From Gillisella vitis (GTDB lineage Bacteria > Pseudomonadota > Alphaproteobacteria > Rhizobiales > Rhizobiaceae), in contig NZ_LMVL02000008.1 in NCBI RefSeq assembly GCF_001541345.2, positions 124,001 through 188,000 of the forward strand: DNA of 64,000 nucleotides. The letters run 5' to 3'. The notes beneath the pieces were generated by a model. That model was given only the letters and a program-made list of their open reading frames with translations. It was not told the origin of the DNA and did no database searches. Position numbers and translations under genes: made by a program. The first letter of the stretch is position 1, and every line of letters begins with the position of its first letter. Shown piece by piece: positions 17,552 to 26,934 of this stretch.

Positions 17552-18931
17552 TTAAACCGGAATGCGGATCGTGGCGCGCAGCCCCCCGAGCGGGCTGTCG
17601 CCAAGCGTGACATTGCCGCCGTGGCTGCGGGCGATGTCGCGGGCAATGGCGAGGCCAAGCCCGGTGCCGGACGCATCCTGGTTGCGGGCCTCGTCCAGCC
17701 TAAAAAACGGCTTGAACACATCGTCGCGAGATTGGGCGGGAATGCCGGGACCATCATCATCAAAGACGATGGTCAGCCATTTGGCTCCGTGGCGGGCTTC
17801 GACATGCATGGTATTGGCATAGCGGCGACCATTGGCGGCAAGATTGCCCACCAGCCGCCAGAAGGCATTGGGACGCACCCGGATCTGTTCATCACCCTCG
17901 ATGACATAGCTGAAGGCCTTGCCGTGCAGCCGGTAATCGGCGCTGATTTTTTCCAACATGTCCTTCAGGCTGAAGGGTCCGAAATTTTCTTCGGCCTCGC
18001 CCTTTGCAAAGGCCATATAGCCTTCGAGCATCGATTGCATGGCATCGACATCTTCATTCAGCGGTTCAAGATCGGGATTGTCGCCCGCTAAAGCCAATTG
18101 CAGCTTGAACCGGGTGAGGATGGTGCGAAGATCGTGGCTGACGCCGGTCAGCATAGCGGTGCGCTGTTCCATCTGCCGTTCTATGCGTTCGCGCATCAGA
18201 ATGAAGGCGAGGCCTGCCCGGCGGATTTCATCGGCGCCGCGTGGGCTGAAGTCCTTGGCGGGTTTCTGGCCCTTGCCAAAGCTTTCGGCAGCCTCGGCCA
18301 GCGACAGAATCGGGCGGATCTGGCCGCGCAGGAACAGTGTGGCGATAACGATCAGCACCAGCGACGTGCCGAACATCCACAGCAGGAAGATATGAGTATT
18401 GGAGGCATAGGCCTGATTACGCCGGGCGAAAATCCGCAGAACCTCACCGTTCAACTGGATACGAATCTCGATCAGCGGTGAATCGCCCACGGTATCAATC
18501 CAGAAGGGCCGCTTGATCTGGTTGCGCAATTCATCGCTGAGCAATTGATCGAGAATCGAAAAGAACGGCTTGGGGCGAGGGGCGGGCAATTCGCCGTTCT
18601 TTTCCAGTGAGGCGACCAGACCCAGCTTGGAATTGGCAATTTTCAGCGTGTTGGCCGCGTCCTGCGGGTAGGTTTCCAGCAAGACGATCACTGTGGCAAT
18701 GTCACGGGTGACGGCAGCGGACAGGCGTTGCGTCACCATCTGCCAGTGGCGCTCCATGAACACGAACAGCAAGACAGTTTGCAGGATCAGCATCGGCAGG
18801 ATGATGATCAGCAGCGCCCTGGCAAACAGGCCGGTCGGAAACTGGCGGCGCAGCCAGCGGCTGAACCAGCGCAGGTCGATCCATGAAATGCGCCGGTATT
18901 TCAATCGGCTGAAGGCTTGCCTGAACGTCAT
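17552..18931 (-). CDS. Membrane sensor histidine kinase, EnvZ-like
   Basis: A 459-residue transmembrane kinase. The first membrane helix covers about residues 38-60 and the second about 160-185. A HAMP region follows (RPILSLAEAAESFGKGQK). The HisKA box SHDLRTILTRFKLQL carries the phospho-accepting His; the Pro usually found after T in this box is Ile here, as in many alphaproteobacterial EnvZ relatives. The ATPase domain shows NLAANGRRYAN, DDDGPGIP and GTGLGLAIA. It is downstream of the PetR-like regulator on the same strand, separated by about 230 bases of repeat, and is its likely partner. The signal is unknown. Confidence 0.9.
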   Translation of the reverse strand: MTFRQAFSRLKYRRISWIDLRWFSRWLRRQFPTGLFARALLIIILPMLILQTVLLFVFMERHWQMVTQRLSAAVTRDIATVIVLLETYPQDAANTLKIANSKLGLVASLEKNGELPAPRPKPFFSILDQLLSDELRNQIKRPFWIDTVGDSPLIEIRIQLNGEVLRIFARRNQAYASNTHIFLLWMFGTSLVLIVIATLFLRGQIRPILSLAEAAESFGKGQKPAKDFSPRGADEIRRAGLAFILMRERIERQMEQRTAMLTGVSHDLRTILTRFKLQLALAGDNPDLEPLNEDVDAMQSMLEGYMAFAKGEAEENFGPFSLKDMLEKISADYRLHGKAFSYVIEGDEQIRVRPNAFWRLVGNLAANGRRYANTMHVEARHGAKWLTIVFDDDGPGIPAQSRDDVFKPFFRLDEARNQDASGTGLGLAIARDIARSHGGNVTLGDSPLGGLRATIRIPV

Positions 18932-18977
18932 GGTCGTTTCCGTTATGGTTGACCGCTGCTGGTCGGATGCAGCCTTT

Positions 18978-19163
18978 AGAGCATCAGAACGATGCTCTCA
19001 GTTTTTGTTTGCGCATCGGATTCATCCGAAAACCGGTTCCCACTCTTCGGTCCGATGCTCTAGAGTCTGTCAGGTTCAGATTGAACCAGACAGACTCTCG
19101 CTACTCTTGTTTTCGTTTGTCTTTTCGGGAAAACCGGGTTCCACTTTTCCCTGACAAACTCTA
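18978..19163. repeat. Composite repeat between petR and the kinase gene
   Basis: The left part (about 18978-19061) begins with an inverted repeat agagcatc / gatgctct. It continues through gcgcatcggattcatccgaa, aaccggttcccactc and ends again in gatgctct. The right part (19062-19163) is a full copy, in opposite orientation, of the element at 9295-9408. It contains the arms agagtctgtc / gacagactct. Its end includes the petR stop codon. Confidence 0.75.
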
Positions 19164-19868
19164 ATCCCGGCTGAGGCGATAGCCGATGCCGCGCACGGTT
19201 TGCAGCCAAACCGGATTGGCCGGGTCATCCTCGATCTTGCGGCGCAGGCGGTTGATCTGCACGTCGATAGTGCGTTCGCCGACATCAGTATCCTCGCCCA
19301 CCAGCTCATGGCGCGGAATGGTCTCTCCGGCCCGGTTGGCAAACAGCAGCATGATATCCTGTTCGCGGTCAGTCAGGTGAATGACTTCAGGTCCTTTTTT
19401 CAGCTCCTTGCGCAGGATGGAGAACGTATAGGGGCCGAACATCACCTGTTCGATTTTCGGCGTATCGGCATTGGTGTTACGCCGCAGGATATTGTTGATG
19501 CGCAGCACCAGTTCACGCGGATCGAAAGGCTTGGCCAGATAGTCGTCTGCACCTGCCTCCAGCCCGGCAATTCGTGAATCGGCCTCCGTGCGGGCCGTCA
19601 GAAGAATGATCGGCGCAGTGATCTCGCCGCTCAGCGATTTGGTCAGCGACAAGCCGTTTTCGCCCGGCATCATCACATCGACGATCAGCAGATCATAGGC
19701 CAGGCCCGCCAGCTTGCGGCGGGCTTCCTGCGCTTCGGCAGCGACGGTGACGCGAAAGCCCTGCTCGGTCAGGTAGCGATGCAAGAGATCGCGGATGCGT
19801 GTATCGTCATCGACAACAAGGAGATGCGGGGCATCGTCGGTCAGGTCAATACGCTTCATACTGCTCAA
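19161..19868 (-). CDS. petR: OmpR-family response regulator, PetR-like
   Basis: A 235-residue two-domain response regulator. The receiver domain carries acidic residues Asp20 and Asp21 and the phosphorylation site Asp64 in LLIVDVMMPGENG. The winged-helix output domain ends VGERTIDVQINRLRRKIED and QTVRGIGYRLSRD. Its ATG overlaps the end of a MarR-family gene by four bases. That MarR-OmpR gene pair is known in alphaproteobacteria as petP-petR (Rhodobacter capsulatus). The gene name rests on this arrangement. The kinase gene downstream probably encodes its partner. Confidence 0.85.
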   Translation of the reverse strand: MSSMKRIDLTDDAPHLLVVDDDTRIRDLLHRYLTEQGFRVTVAAEAQEARRKLAGLAYDLLIVDVMMPGENGLSLTKSLSGEITAPIILLTARTEADSRIAGLEAGADDYLAKPFDPRELVLRINNILRRNTNADTPKIEQVMFGPYTFSILRKELKKGPEVIHLTDREQDIMLLFANRAGETIPRHELVGEDTDVGERTIDVQINRLRRKIEDDPANPVWLQTVRGIGYRLSRD

Positions 19869-20377
19869 GGCTCCTGATCTAGCGGGCTTGCCGCGCCACT
19901 CTCACTGCGCATCGCAGCCAGAAAAGTGCGAACGGCCTGTCTCTGTTCGCCGGTAAACCCTTCGAAGGCACGGGCAATCCGGCGCGATTGCGGGTCCGAC
20001 AGCGCCAGGGCCAGTTCGCGCCCCGCCAGTGTCGGATAGAGCCGACGCTGACGCCGGTCGGCGGGGCCGGTCATCTGCCGAATATAGCCCTCGTCGATCA
20101 ATTCCTTCAGGACCCGGGCGAGGCTTTGCTTGGTGATGCGCAGCAACCCCAGAAGATCGGCCACCGTCATGCCCGGCTGGCGATTGACGAAATGCACCGC
20201 CCGGTGATGGGCGCGGCCATAGCCCAGCTTGGCCAGAATCTCGTCAGGATCGGAAATGAAATCACGATAGGCGAAGAAGAAGGCTTCGATCGTTTCGAAA
20301 TCGATGCTTTTATCGTCGATATGCGGCATGTCCGGCAGCTGCTTTTTCGCCGTTCTTACCGATGACGTTTTCTGCAC
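19865..20377 (-). CDS. petP: MarR-family transcriptional regulator, PetP-like
   Basis: The 170-residue protein contains a MarR winged helix: QPGMTVADLLGLLRITKQSL with ARVLKELIDEGYIRQ, then the wing GPADRRQRRLYPTLAGRELA. The C-terminal helix carries LAAMRSESGAA. Its stop overlaps the petR start by four bases. The pairing with an OmpR-type regulator supports the PetP assignment. Confidence 0.82.
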   Translation of the reverse strand: MQKTSSVRTAKKQLPDMPHIDDKSIDFETIEAFFFAYRDFISDPDEILAKLGYGRAHHRAVHFVNRQPGMTVADLLGLLRITKQSLARVLKELIDEGYIRQMTGPADRRQRRLYPTLAGRELALALSDPQSRRIARAFEGFTGEQRQAVRTFLAAMRSESGAASPLDQEP

Positions 20378-20702
20378 GTGTTTCAGTTCCTTGTTCTACC
20401 GGTTATAGTGCCGCGGCGGTGCTTCGGCGTGGTCCATGCACTTGAAATTCGGTGCAAAACTATGACGAGTGCGATCAAAACGCTATTAAAAAAGCCGGTT
20501 TTCCAAAGATGCCGTCAACAGAAGCCATTCTTGCCTGAGAAATATTTTCAAGGCCATGCAACCAAAGCTCCGCTCAAGGCTTTATGAGGACAATAGATGG
20601 GGAACGGGGTGGCGATTGTCGATGGAGACAGTCACGATCCCTTTAGGGCGATGAGGGTGCTTTGGCATTTTCATGCACTGGTAGAACAAGAGGCTGACTG
20701 CA
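20378..20702. other. Intergenic region upstream of petP
   Basis: About 325 bases between divergent genes. It should hold the petP-petR promoter. I see no ribosome-binding-site-supported ORF or RNA hairpin here. Confidence 0.35.
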
Positions 20703-20900
20703 ATGTCATCAAATCTCGCGTCGGAGACCGCACCGGAATTTTCGTCCGACATTCCTGTCGCGCAGGCCGTTGAAAACACCCTGAAGCCAGTGATGATCCT
20801 GGTTTTCACCCTGAAAATCGCTGTGGCAGCTCTTCTTGTCGGCAATGTGATGATGCCGAACCTTCATTCGGCCGAAGCCGAAATGGTTGCCGTACCCTGA
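20703..20900 (+). CDS. Small membrane protein, hypothetical
   Basis: A 65-residue ORF beginning at ATG 20703 with AGAGG about nine bases upstream. The N-terminus is polar and the middle is one hydrophobic helix (KPVMILVFTLKIAVAALLVG). The end is short (LHSAEAEMVAVP). I do not recognise a family. The single membrane segment and ribosome binding site make it plausible but not certain. Confidence 0.45.
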   Translation: MSSNLASETAPEFSSDIPVAQAVENTLKPVMILVFTLKIAVAALLVGNVMMPNLHSAEAEMVAVP

Positions 20901-21047
20901 CCATCCGCCATGGTCTGAGACGTCGCTTGATGCGAGGTTGCTATAGGATTTTCTGCAGGACCGCTGTCCACTTTTCCGCCCGATGATGTATATGGTCTGT
21001 AAAGGTCGCCATTGGTTCGCGGCAGGCCGATAGTCAGAGGTTTTAGT

Positions 21048-21695
21048 ATGGGACAGCTTCAGGCGGGGATTATTCCCGTGACGCCATTTCAGCAGAATTG
21101 CACGGTATTCTTCGATAGCGAGACAAAGGAAGGTGTGGTGGTCGACCCGGGCGGCGATGTCGAGGAAATCCTGCGCATGGTGCAGGAAAACGGCATCACC
21201 CTGAAGGAGATCTGGCTGACCCATGGTCATCTCGACCACGCTGGTGGCGCTGAAGACCTCAAGGATGCGCTCGGCATTCAGATCATCGGCCCGCATCGCG
21301 ACGACAAGCCGTTGCTGGACGCGCTGGAAGGGCAGAGCGCCCGCTTCAATCTTCCCATCAAGCTGCGCAATGTGACGCCCGACCGCTTTCTGGAAGAGGG
21401 CGATGTTGTCGGCTTTTCCGGTCATGAATTTGAGGTGCTGCATTGCCCTGGCCATGCACCGGGCCATGTGGTGTTTTTCAATCGCGTCCAGAATTTTGCG
21501 CATCTGGGCGATGTGTTGTTCAACGGTTCCATTGGTCGCACAGATCTGCCGGGCGGCAATCATCAGCAATTGCTGTCTTCGATCCGCGACAAAGTCTTGC
21601 CGCTGGGGGATGATGTCGGCTTTATTTGCGGTCATGGCCCCGGCAGCCGGATCGGCGACGAGCGCCGCAGCAATCCGTTTCTGAAAGGCATTTGA
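21048..21695 (+). CDS. Metallo-beta-lactamase-fold hydrolase (glyoxalase II-like)
   Basis: The 215-residue protein starts at ATG 21048, with CAGAGG upstream. The metal-binding motif THGHLDHAGG (His59, His61, Asp63, His64) is intact. HCPGHAPGHVVFF supplies the third histidine set, and ICGHGPGS the last. This is the YcbL/GloB-like single-domain class, usually thiolester hydrolases. The substrate is unknown. It is convergent with the cold-shock gene. Confidence 0.9.
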   Translation: MGQLQAGIIPVTPFQQNCTVFFDSETKEGVVVDPGGDVEEILRMVQENGITLKEIWLTHGHLDHAGGAEDLKDALGIQIIGPHRDDKPLLDALEGQSARFNLPIKLRNVTPDRFLEEGDVVGFSGHEFEVLHCPGHAPGHVVFFNRVQNFAHLGDVLFNGSIGRTDLPGGNHQQLLSSIRDKVLPLGDDVGFICGHGPGSRIGDERRSNPFLKGI

Positions 21696-21713
21696 AAAGG
21701 TTTTTGAATCGCA

Positions 21714-21739
21714 GAAAAAACCCGGCAAAACTTGCCGGG
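21714..21739 (-). terminator. Intrinsic terminator of the cold-shock gene
   Basis: Perfect arms cccggcaa (21721-21728) and ttgccggg (21732-21739) with a three-base loop are followed on the minus strand by seven T. It lies 34 bases past the cold-shock stop. Confidence 0.88.
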
Positions 21740-21772
21740 CCGCTGGGCGAAATAAAATGTATGAACAAGGTC

Positions 21773-21988
21773 TCAGCCTGCGATTTGCAGATTGACGGCC
21801 TTTGGTCCCTTGCCGCGGCGGTCCGGTTCCGTATCGAAGCTTACTTTCTGATTTTCACTCAGACCGTTCAGACCGGAAGCCTGTACGGCGGAGATGTGGA
21901 CGAAAATATCCGCACCGCCATTGTCCGGCTTGATAAAGCCGAAGCCTTTGTCGTTGTTGAAGAATTTTACAATGCCAGTTTCGGCCAT
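21773..21988 (-). CDS. Cold-shock protein, CspA family
   Basis: A 71-residue single OB-fold nucleic-acid-binding protein with RNP1 KGFGFIKPD and RNP2 DIFVHISAV. It binds single-stranded RNA or DNA and acts as an RNA chaperone. The length is normal. An intrinsic terminator follows immediately. The unusually long upstream gap may give a long 5' leader, as in other csp genes. Confidence 0.95.
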   Translation of the reverse strand: MAETGIVKFFNNDKGFGFIKPDNGGADIFVHISAVQASGLNGLSENQKVSFDTEPDRRGKGPKAVNLQIAG

Positions 21989-22449
21989 GCGTCAGGTCCT
22001 TTTGTCTCTGTCCGGGATCGGCGGACAGCATTGCTCAATCCCGCCCAGGGTCGAGGCAGGGGGTCTAGGCGAGCAAGTTTAAATTGTGAGGAAAGGTCCC
22101 TGTTACCGCAGCCACAAGCTGTGAACGACGCCTGTCGTATCCCCTTATGGATGCCCGGAACTTCTGCGTCTCCGGTGCCAGTCGAAATTTAGATCTTTCC
22201 GCGCCTTTAAATTGCCCGAACCCACTCAAGAGTGCTTGGTTTGTGGGAAATTGGCAAGCAAAAGTTTTTTTACCAATCTATGATCTGGCATGGTTCAAGC
22301 CGGGGCGATTCGTGCCTTTCCGGGCCATATCTGTGCTGTTTTCGCTAAAAATTCCGAAAACTGCATCGTGGACGATGTAATTCATCCTCAATATGCCGGT
22401 TGCAGCGGTAAAGTTTTTCAAATTGATAAAATAAGGCGTGACTTAAAAT
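21989..22449. other. Intergenic region upstream of the cold-shock gene
   Basis: About 460 bases. The half next to the cold-shock start probably holds its promoter and leader. The half towards 22450 is AT-rich and lies beyond the end of the EamA gene. I see no supported ORF and no clear hairpin with a T-run. Confidence 0.35.
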
Positions 22450-23340
22450 TTATTGTCGTAAAGCGCGCTGTTTGCCCCATTCAGGCACGATTTCCACCGC
22501 CAGCATGGCGAGAAACATCAGGGCGCAGCCAAGGTAGCCGATCGGCGCCAGAGATTCATGCAGGATGACAGCGCCAAGCAATGCACCGAACAGTGCCTCT
22601 GACGACATGAAAATCGCCGCTTGCGAAGAGGATGTGTAACGCTGGCCGATGATTTGCAGGCTGAAGGCCAGTCCGCTCGACAACAGGCCGCCATACAGGA
22701 TTTGCGTCATCGAATTTTCGATATCGGCAAGGCTGATCGGCTCCAGGCTAAGGGCGGCGAGCGTGCAGAGAAGCGCGGTGACGGCAAACTGGATGGTGGC
22801 AAGGGCGAGGGGCCGCGACAGGGTCTGGATAATCCGGCCCGTCAGCAAAATCTGCACCGCGAAAAACCCGGCGCACAGAATAGTCAGTCCGTCGCCGGTA
22901 CTGAGTGCCGAAAGGCTGCCGCCGCTGAGCAGCAGGATGCCGAGCAGGGCGGCAAGTGCGGAAGGCCAGATGACCCAATGGGGCCGATGCCGCAGAAACA
23001 CCACCGCCAGGACCGGCACGATCACCACATAAAGGCCGGTGAGGAAGCTGGCATTGGTCACGGTGGTGGTTTTCAGGCCGAATTGCTGGGCCGTCTGGGC
23101 GGCAAACAGCAGGACGCCGATAATGATGAACATCCTCACATCGCCCACCGACAATCTATCGCGGCTACGTCGGCTTTCGAGCACGGCAAAGGGCAGCAGC
23201 ACGAGTGTCGCAATGCCAAATCGCAGGGCATTGAACCAATGGGCGCCCAGATGATCCATAGCGGTGGACTGCGCCACGAACCCGCCGCCCCAGATGGCGG
23301 CAGCCAGAAGAAGAAGGAGATTGGCCTGAATGCGGGTCAC
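22450..23340 (-). CDS. EamA/DMT-family transporter
   Basis: The 296-residue inner-membrane protein has about ten hydrophobic helices in two EamA repeats. The opening is LLLLAAAIWGGGFVAQSTAM, and the second repeat carries ILYGGLLSSGLAFSLQIIGQ. Drug/metabolite transporters of this class usually export metabolites or amino acids. The substrate cannot be predicted. The C-terminus is short and polar (EWGKQRALRQ). Confidence 0.9.
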   Translation of the reverse strand: MTRIQANLLLLLAAAIWGGGFVAQSTAMDHLGAHWFNALRFGIATLVLLPFAVLESRRSRDRLSVGDVRMFIIIGVLLFAAQTAQQFGLKTTTVTNASFLTGLYVVIVPVLAVVFLRHRPHWVIWPSALAALLGILLLSGGSLSALSTGDGLTILCAGFFAVQILLTGRIIQTLSRPLALATIQFAVTALLCTLAALSLEPISLADIENSMTQILYGGLLSSGLAFSLQIIGQRYTSSSQAAIFMSSEALFGALLGAVILHESLAPIGYLGCALMFLAMLAVEIVPEWGKQRALRQ

Positions 23341-23504
23341 TGAACCATCCTGATCCTGCCCTGCGGCTCATCTTAAGGCTGTGCAGGCAATTCGGTGGCT
23401 CTATCAGGCGACATCAATGGCCGCAAGAACTGCGATATCTGTTTTGGACCATTCCGGGGTTGTTTTCAGGTGTTTCAAACATACGAAACATGCCTACGGA
23501 AACG

Positions 23505-23927
23505 CTACAGATCCTGATTGTTTTTTGGTGGCGCCCGGTTGAGCCAGACGATCAACAGGCCGAACAGGCTGAGCAGGGCAAGAACGCGGCGGTCGGCCAG
23601 CACTGAGAGATAGCCTGGGACATGCACGGAGGAAACGGTGCCAGCGACAGCTCGGTCGACGCCGTTGTTGCGGGCAAGCGTATTGCTCAGCAGATCTTTC
23701 TGGGTGATCGGCAGAGCGATACTGCCGGTTTCCATCGTGTCGACCGGTGTTTGATCGGTCATTGTGCTTGCCGCCACTGAGGGGGCCTGTTGCCCACTTG
23801 CGGGGGCCGCCGAAACCCATGCGGTCGGCAGTGTGAAAGCGGCCAGCGCAATCCAGGCCGCAAACATGGTTTTCCGGCCAAAATCCCAGGGTTTCGAGGG
23901 GTTATTTTCCGTCCTGTTCCGTCTCAT
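23505..23927 (-). CDS. Hypothetical exported or membrane protein
   Basis: About 140 residues from ATG 23927; the frame is open to 24083 but that extension overlaps the probable promoter region of the aminotransferase. It has a signal-like hydrophobic segment (AAWIALAAFTLPTAWVSA) with AAPA cleavage-type residues. A polar region rich in Ser and Thr follows. The C-terminal membrane helix is VLALLSLFGLLIVWL, ending in polar NRAPPKNNQDL. I recognise no family. Confidence 0.55.
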   Translation of the reverse strand: MRRNRTENNPSKPWDFGRKTMFAAWIALAAFTLPTAWVSAAPASGQQAPSVAASTMTDQTPVDTMETGSIALPITQKDLLSNTLARNNGVDRAVAGTVSSVHVPGYLSVLADRRVLALLSLFGLLIVWLNRAPPKNNQDL

Positions 23928-24244
23928 CTCGCCGCTTTCTTCTGCCCAACCGCAGGATGATAAAAGCCGGTCGAAATCGTCGGCAAAGGGACGAAATTGC
24001 GGCACTGCACTGCAAAAAATAAGGCGATATTGTGGCGTGTTAATATTTGGCCATTCCGGTCGGTTAATGGCGCTTTCCGGCATGCTGGCTGGATGTTTTT
24101 GCGCCGTCCTGTCACCGTGACAAGAAAAGCATCGGCACTGGCCGTTTCCGCTTGATCCGGGCAGGCAGAATTGTCATACAGCTGTAACCTGAAGCCTTGG
24201 GCAAACCAAGGTTTGCAATCGATCAACAGCTTCAGGATAATTTC
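23928..24244. other. Divergent promoter region of the aminotransferase
   Basis: About 317 bases between the hypothetical exported protein and aatA. No separate gene is supported. It should carry promoters for both directions. Confidence 0.35.
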
Positions 24245-25447
24245 ATGGCTTTTCTTGCCGACGCCCTTTCCCGTGTTAAGCCTTCCGCCACCATTGCCGT
24301 GTCGCAGAAAGCTCGTGAACTGAAAGCGAAAGGCCGTGACGTGATCGGCCTTGGCGCGGGCGAACCGGACTTCGATACGCCCGACAACATCAAGCAGGCC
24401 GCCATTGAGGCCATCCATCGCGGCGAGACCAAGTACACGCCGATCTCAGGTATTCCGGAATTGCGCAAGGCGATTTCCGACAAGTACAAGCGCGAGAACA
24501 ATCTCGACTACAAGCCGGAGCAGACGATTGTCGGCACCGGTGGCAAGCAGATCCTGTTCAACGCCTTCATGGCGACGCTGAACGCTGGCGATGAAGTAAT
24601 CATTCCGACGCCTTACTGGGTCTCCTATCCGGAAATGGTGGCGCTGTGCGGCGGCACGCCTGTCTTCGTTGCCACCACGCAGGAGAATAACTTCAAGCTG
24701 ACGGCGGAAGATCTCGAAAAGGCGATCACCCCGAAGACCAAGTGGTTCCTGTTCAACTCGCCGTCCAACCCATCGGGTGCTGCCTATACCGAAGCCGAGC
24801 TGAAGGCTCTGACCGACGTGCTGTTGCGCCACGAGCAGGTCTGGGTGCTGACCGACGACATGTATGAGCACCTGACCTATGGTGACTTCAAATTCACCAC
24901 ACCTGCGGAAGTCGAGCCGAAGCTCTATGACCGCACATTGACCATGAACGGCGTTTCCAAGGCCTATGCAATGACCGGCTGGCGGATTGGCTATGCCGCA
25001 GGCCCGCTGCCGCTGATCAAGGCGATGGACATGATCCAAGGCCAGCAGACCTCGGGCGCTTGCTCTATCGCTCAGTGGGCGGCTGTGGAAGCGTTGAACG
25101 GCACTCAGGACTTCATTCCGGAAAACAAGAAGATCTTCGAAGGCCGCCGCGATCTGGTGGTTTCGATGCTCAACCAGGCCAAGGGCATCGTATGCCCATC
25201 GCCGGAAGGGGCTTTCTATGTCTATCCGTCCTGCGCAGGCCTGATGGGCAAGACCGCGCCGTCGGGCAAGGTTTTGGAAAGCGATGAGGATTTCGTCACC
25301 GAACTGCTGGAAACAGAAGGCGTAGCCGTGGTGCATGGCAGCGCCTTCGGCCTTGGCCCGAACTTCCGCATTTCCTATGCGACCTCGGAAGCCCTGCTGG
25401 AAGAAGCCTGCAAGCGCATCCAGCGCTTCTGCGCGGCCTGCAAGTAA
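24245..25447 (+). CDS. aatA: Aspartate aminotransferase (class I, subgroup Ib)
   Basis: A 400-residue PLP enzyme that interconverts aspartate and 2-oxoglutarate with oxaloacetate and glutamate. The start is ATG 24245 behind TTCAGGATAATTTC. The PLP lysine is Lys239 in NGVSKAYAMTGWR. Other residues are Asn175 in SPSNPSG, Tyr207 in TDDMYEHL, and the substrate-carboxylate Arg in FRISYA. It opens with LADALSRVKPSATIAVSQKA, typical of rhizobial AatA. A strong terminator follows. Confidence 0.95.
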   Translation: MAFLADALSRVKPSATIAVSQKARELKAKGRDVIGLGAGEPDFDTPDNIKQAAIEAIHRGETKYTPISGIPELRKAISDKYKRENNLDYKPEQTIVGTGGKQILFNAFMATLNAGDEVIIPTPYWVSYPEMVALCGGTPVFVATTQENNFKLTAEDLEKAITPKTKWFLFNSPSNPSGAAYTEAELKALTDVLLRHEQVWVLTDDMYEHLTYGDFKFTTPAEVEPKLYDRTLTMNGVSKAYAMTGWRIGYAAGPLPLIKAMDMIQGQQTSGACSIAQWAAVEALNGTQDFIPENKKIFEGRRDLVVSMLNQAKGIVCPSPEGAFYVYPSCAGLMGKTAPSGKVLESDEDFVTELLETEGVAVVHGSAFGLGPNFRISYATSEALLEEACKRIQRFCAACK

Positions 25448-25469
25448 GTTTTCGCTTAGCAGTAAAACT

Positions 25470-25503
25470 AAAGAGCGGGATGGTAATGCCATCCCGCTCT
25501 TTT
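25470..25503 (+). terminator. Intrinsic terminator of aatA
   Basis: Perfect arms gagcgggatgg / ccatcccgctc with a five-base loop run into TTTTCT. It also works on the minus strand, where the opposite A-run becomes T. Confidence 0.9.
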
Positions 25504-25536
25504 CTATTTCTCTATAACGTGCGCAGAGGAAGCCGG

Positions 25537-26763
25537 TCAGGCGTTCTGCATTTGCTTTCCTGCCGGGGCAGGGGCCGGAACTGGCTTGGGTTCCGGAGCC
25601 GGAGCAAAATAGATGTCGCGTTCGCGGTAGAGGGCCGGCAGAGCCAGAAGCGACACGCAGAACACGGCGATCATGGTTTTCGACAGTTCCGAGAATGGGC
25701 CGACCCGGCCATCGATATAGCGCACCGCAAATACCACCAGCACATGCCAGAGATAGACATGCAGGGAGTGACGGCCCAGCAATTGCAGGAAGCTGAGGCT
25801 GAAGACGCTGTTGATGACGCTTGCCGTCTTGCGCACGAAAGCGCTGTCATATTTCGGACCGGCGATCAGCAGCCAGGCAACCAGGCTGGCCATGGCGGCG
25901 AAATTCAGCAGATAGACGGGGCCGAAGTCGGCACGCACTTCCATCGTGCCGAATTTTTGCAGCACCACATCCGGCATCAGGCCGTGAGCTGTCATGATTC
26001 GCAGTGGCAGGAAGAACAGCAGCACGGCAAGCGCTGTCTTGGGGATCAGCGTCTTTTCGGGGCTGAATACTTTGCTCCACTCGATGTTGCGGGTCGCGGT
26101 CAGGCTGCCGGCAATCAGGCCGGAGAAGAACACGATCTGCCAGCCCAGCAGGTTGAAGCTTGCACGAATGCCTTCCTTTTCGGCGGCGCCCAGCCAGGCG
26201 TCGAGCGGATAGGTGATCAGGCGGTGCAGGCCAAGCTGTCCTGCCATCCAGACGACCAATGAGCCGATGGCAACACTTGCCCAGCGACCGGTGATGCAGA
26301 GCCAGATCAGGACCGGCGCAAACACCATGTAGATGATATATTGTGGCAGGATATCCATATAGGTCGGCTGGAACAGGAATGTGGCAATCGAGGCGAGCCG
26401 CAGCGGATCGCCGAGCGATACTTCACCCAACCAGTCATGCCAGATTCCGGCAGCGCCCGGCAGCACGAATCGGGCTAGCAGGACCAGCAGAATAATGCCC
26501 ATGGCGTAGCGATACAGCTCCAGCGCCCGCGCCCAGATCCGCTCGCGTCCCGCTTCATAGCCGCTTTTTAGCATCTTGCGGCCATAGACCATGCCGACCA
26601 GCAGACCGGACATGAAGACGAAGCCCTGCGCATCCTCGACGAATGTCAGGTTGCGGTGATTGACCTCTACCAGCAGATAGCCGCCCGTGAAGATCAGGTG
26701 GTTCAACATCATGAAGACGAGGAAATATCCCCGCATTCCGTCTAGGACATCTAATCTTTTCAA
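25537..26763 (-). CDS. OpgC-family membrane protein (succinyl/acyltransferase-like)
   Basis: A polytopic membrane protein with about ten helices, like the OpgC/acyltransferase_3-related family that modifies periplasmic glucans. I chose the TTG at 26763 because the family starts close to LKRLDVLDGMRGYFLVFMML and a GGGAG lies upstream; an in-frame ATG at 26856 would add 31 non-hydrophobic residues. Conserved features are FVFMSGLLVGMVYGRKML and the late LQLLGRHSLHVYLWHVLVVF. The C-terminus is proline-rich. The substrate is unproven. Confidence 0.82.
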   Translation of the reverse strand: MKRLDVLDGMRGYFLVFMMLNHLIFTGGYLLVEVNHRNLTFVEDAQGFVFMSGLLVGMVYGRKMLKSGYEAGRERIWARALELYRYAMGIILLVLLARFVLPGAAGIWHDWLGEVSLGDPLRLASIATFLFQPTYMDILPQYIIYMVFAPVLIWLCITGRWASVAIGSLVVWMAGQLGLHRLITYPLDAWLGAAEKEGIRASFNLLGWQIVFFSGLIAGSLTATRNIEWSKVFSPEKTLIPKTALAVLLFFLPLRIMTAHGLMPDVVLQKFGTMEVRADFGPVYLLNFAAMASLVAWLLIAGPKYDSAFVRKTASVINSVFSLSFLQLLGRHSLHVYLWHVLVVFAVRYIDGRVGPFSELSKTMIAVFCVSLLALPALYRERDIYFAPAPEPKPVPAPAPAGKQMQNA

Positions 26764-26934
26764 GGTCCCGGCTCCCGGTTCGCGTCCTGCCCAGCAGGTC
26801 GGTTTTTGCCCTTCATCGTGGTGACAATGCGGCGGACCGGGTAACGACCCGATCACATAACCGCAACGAGTGTTTGCAAGAAAGGTTCCGGCATCAAAAT
26901 CTTGTGACTGGATTTTGACCGGTGAAACCGGCTC

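Noticed and set aside
22621..23343. Plus-strand ORF of 240 residues opposite the EamA gene
   Set aside because: The composition (many His, Gln, Gly, Arg) is what the complement of a membrane protein gives.
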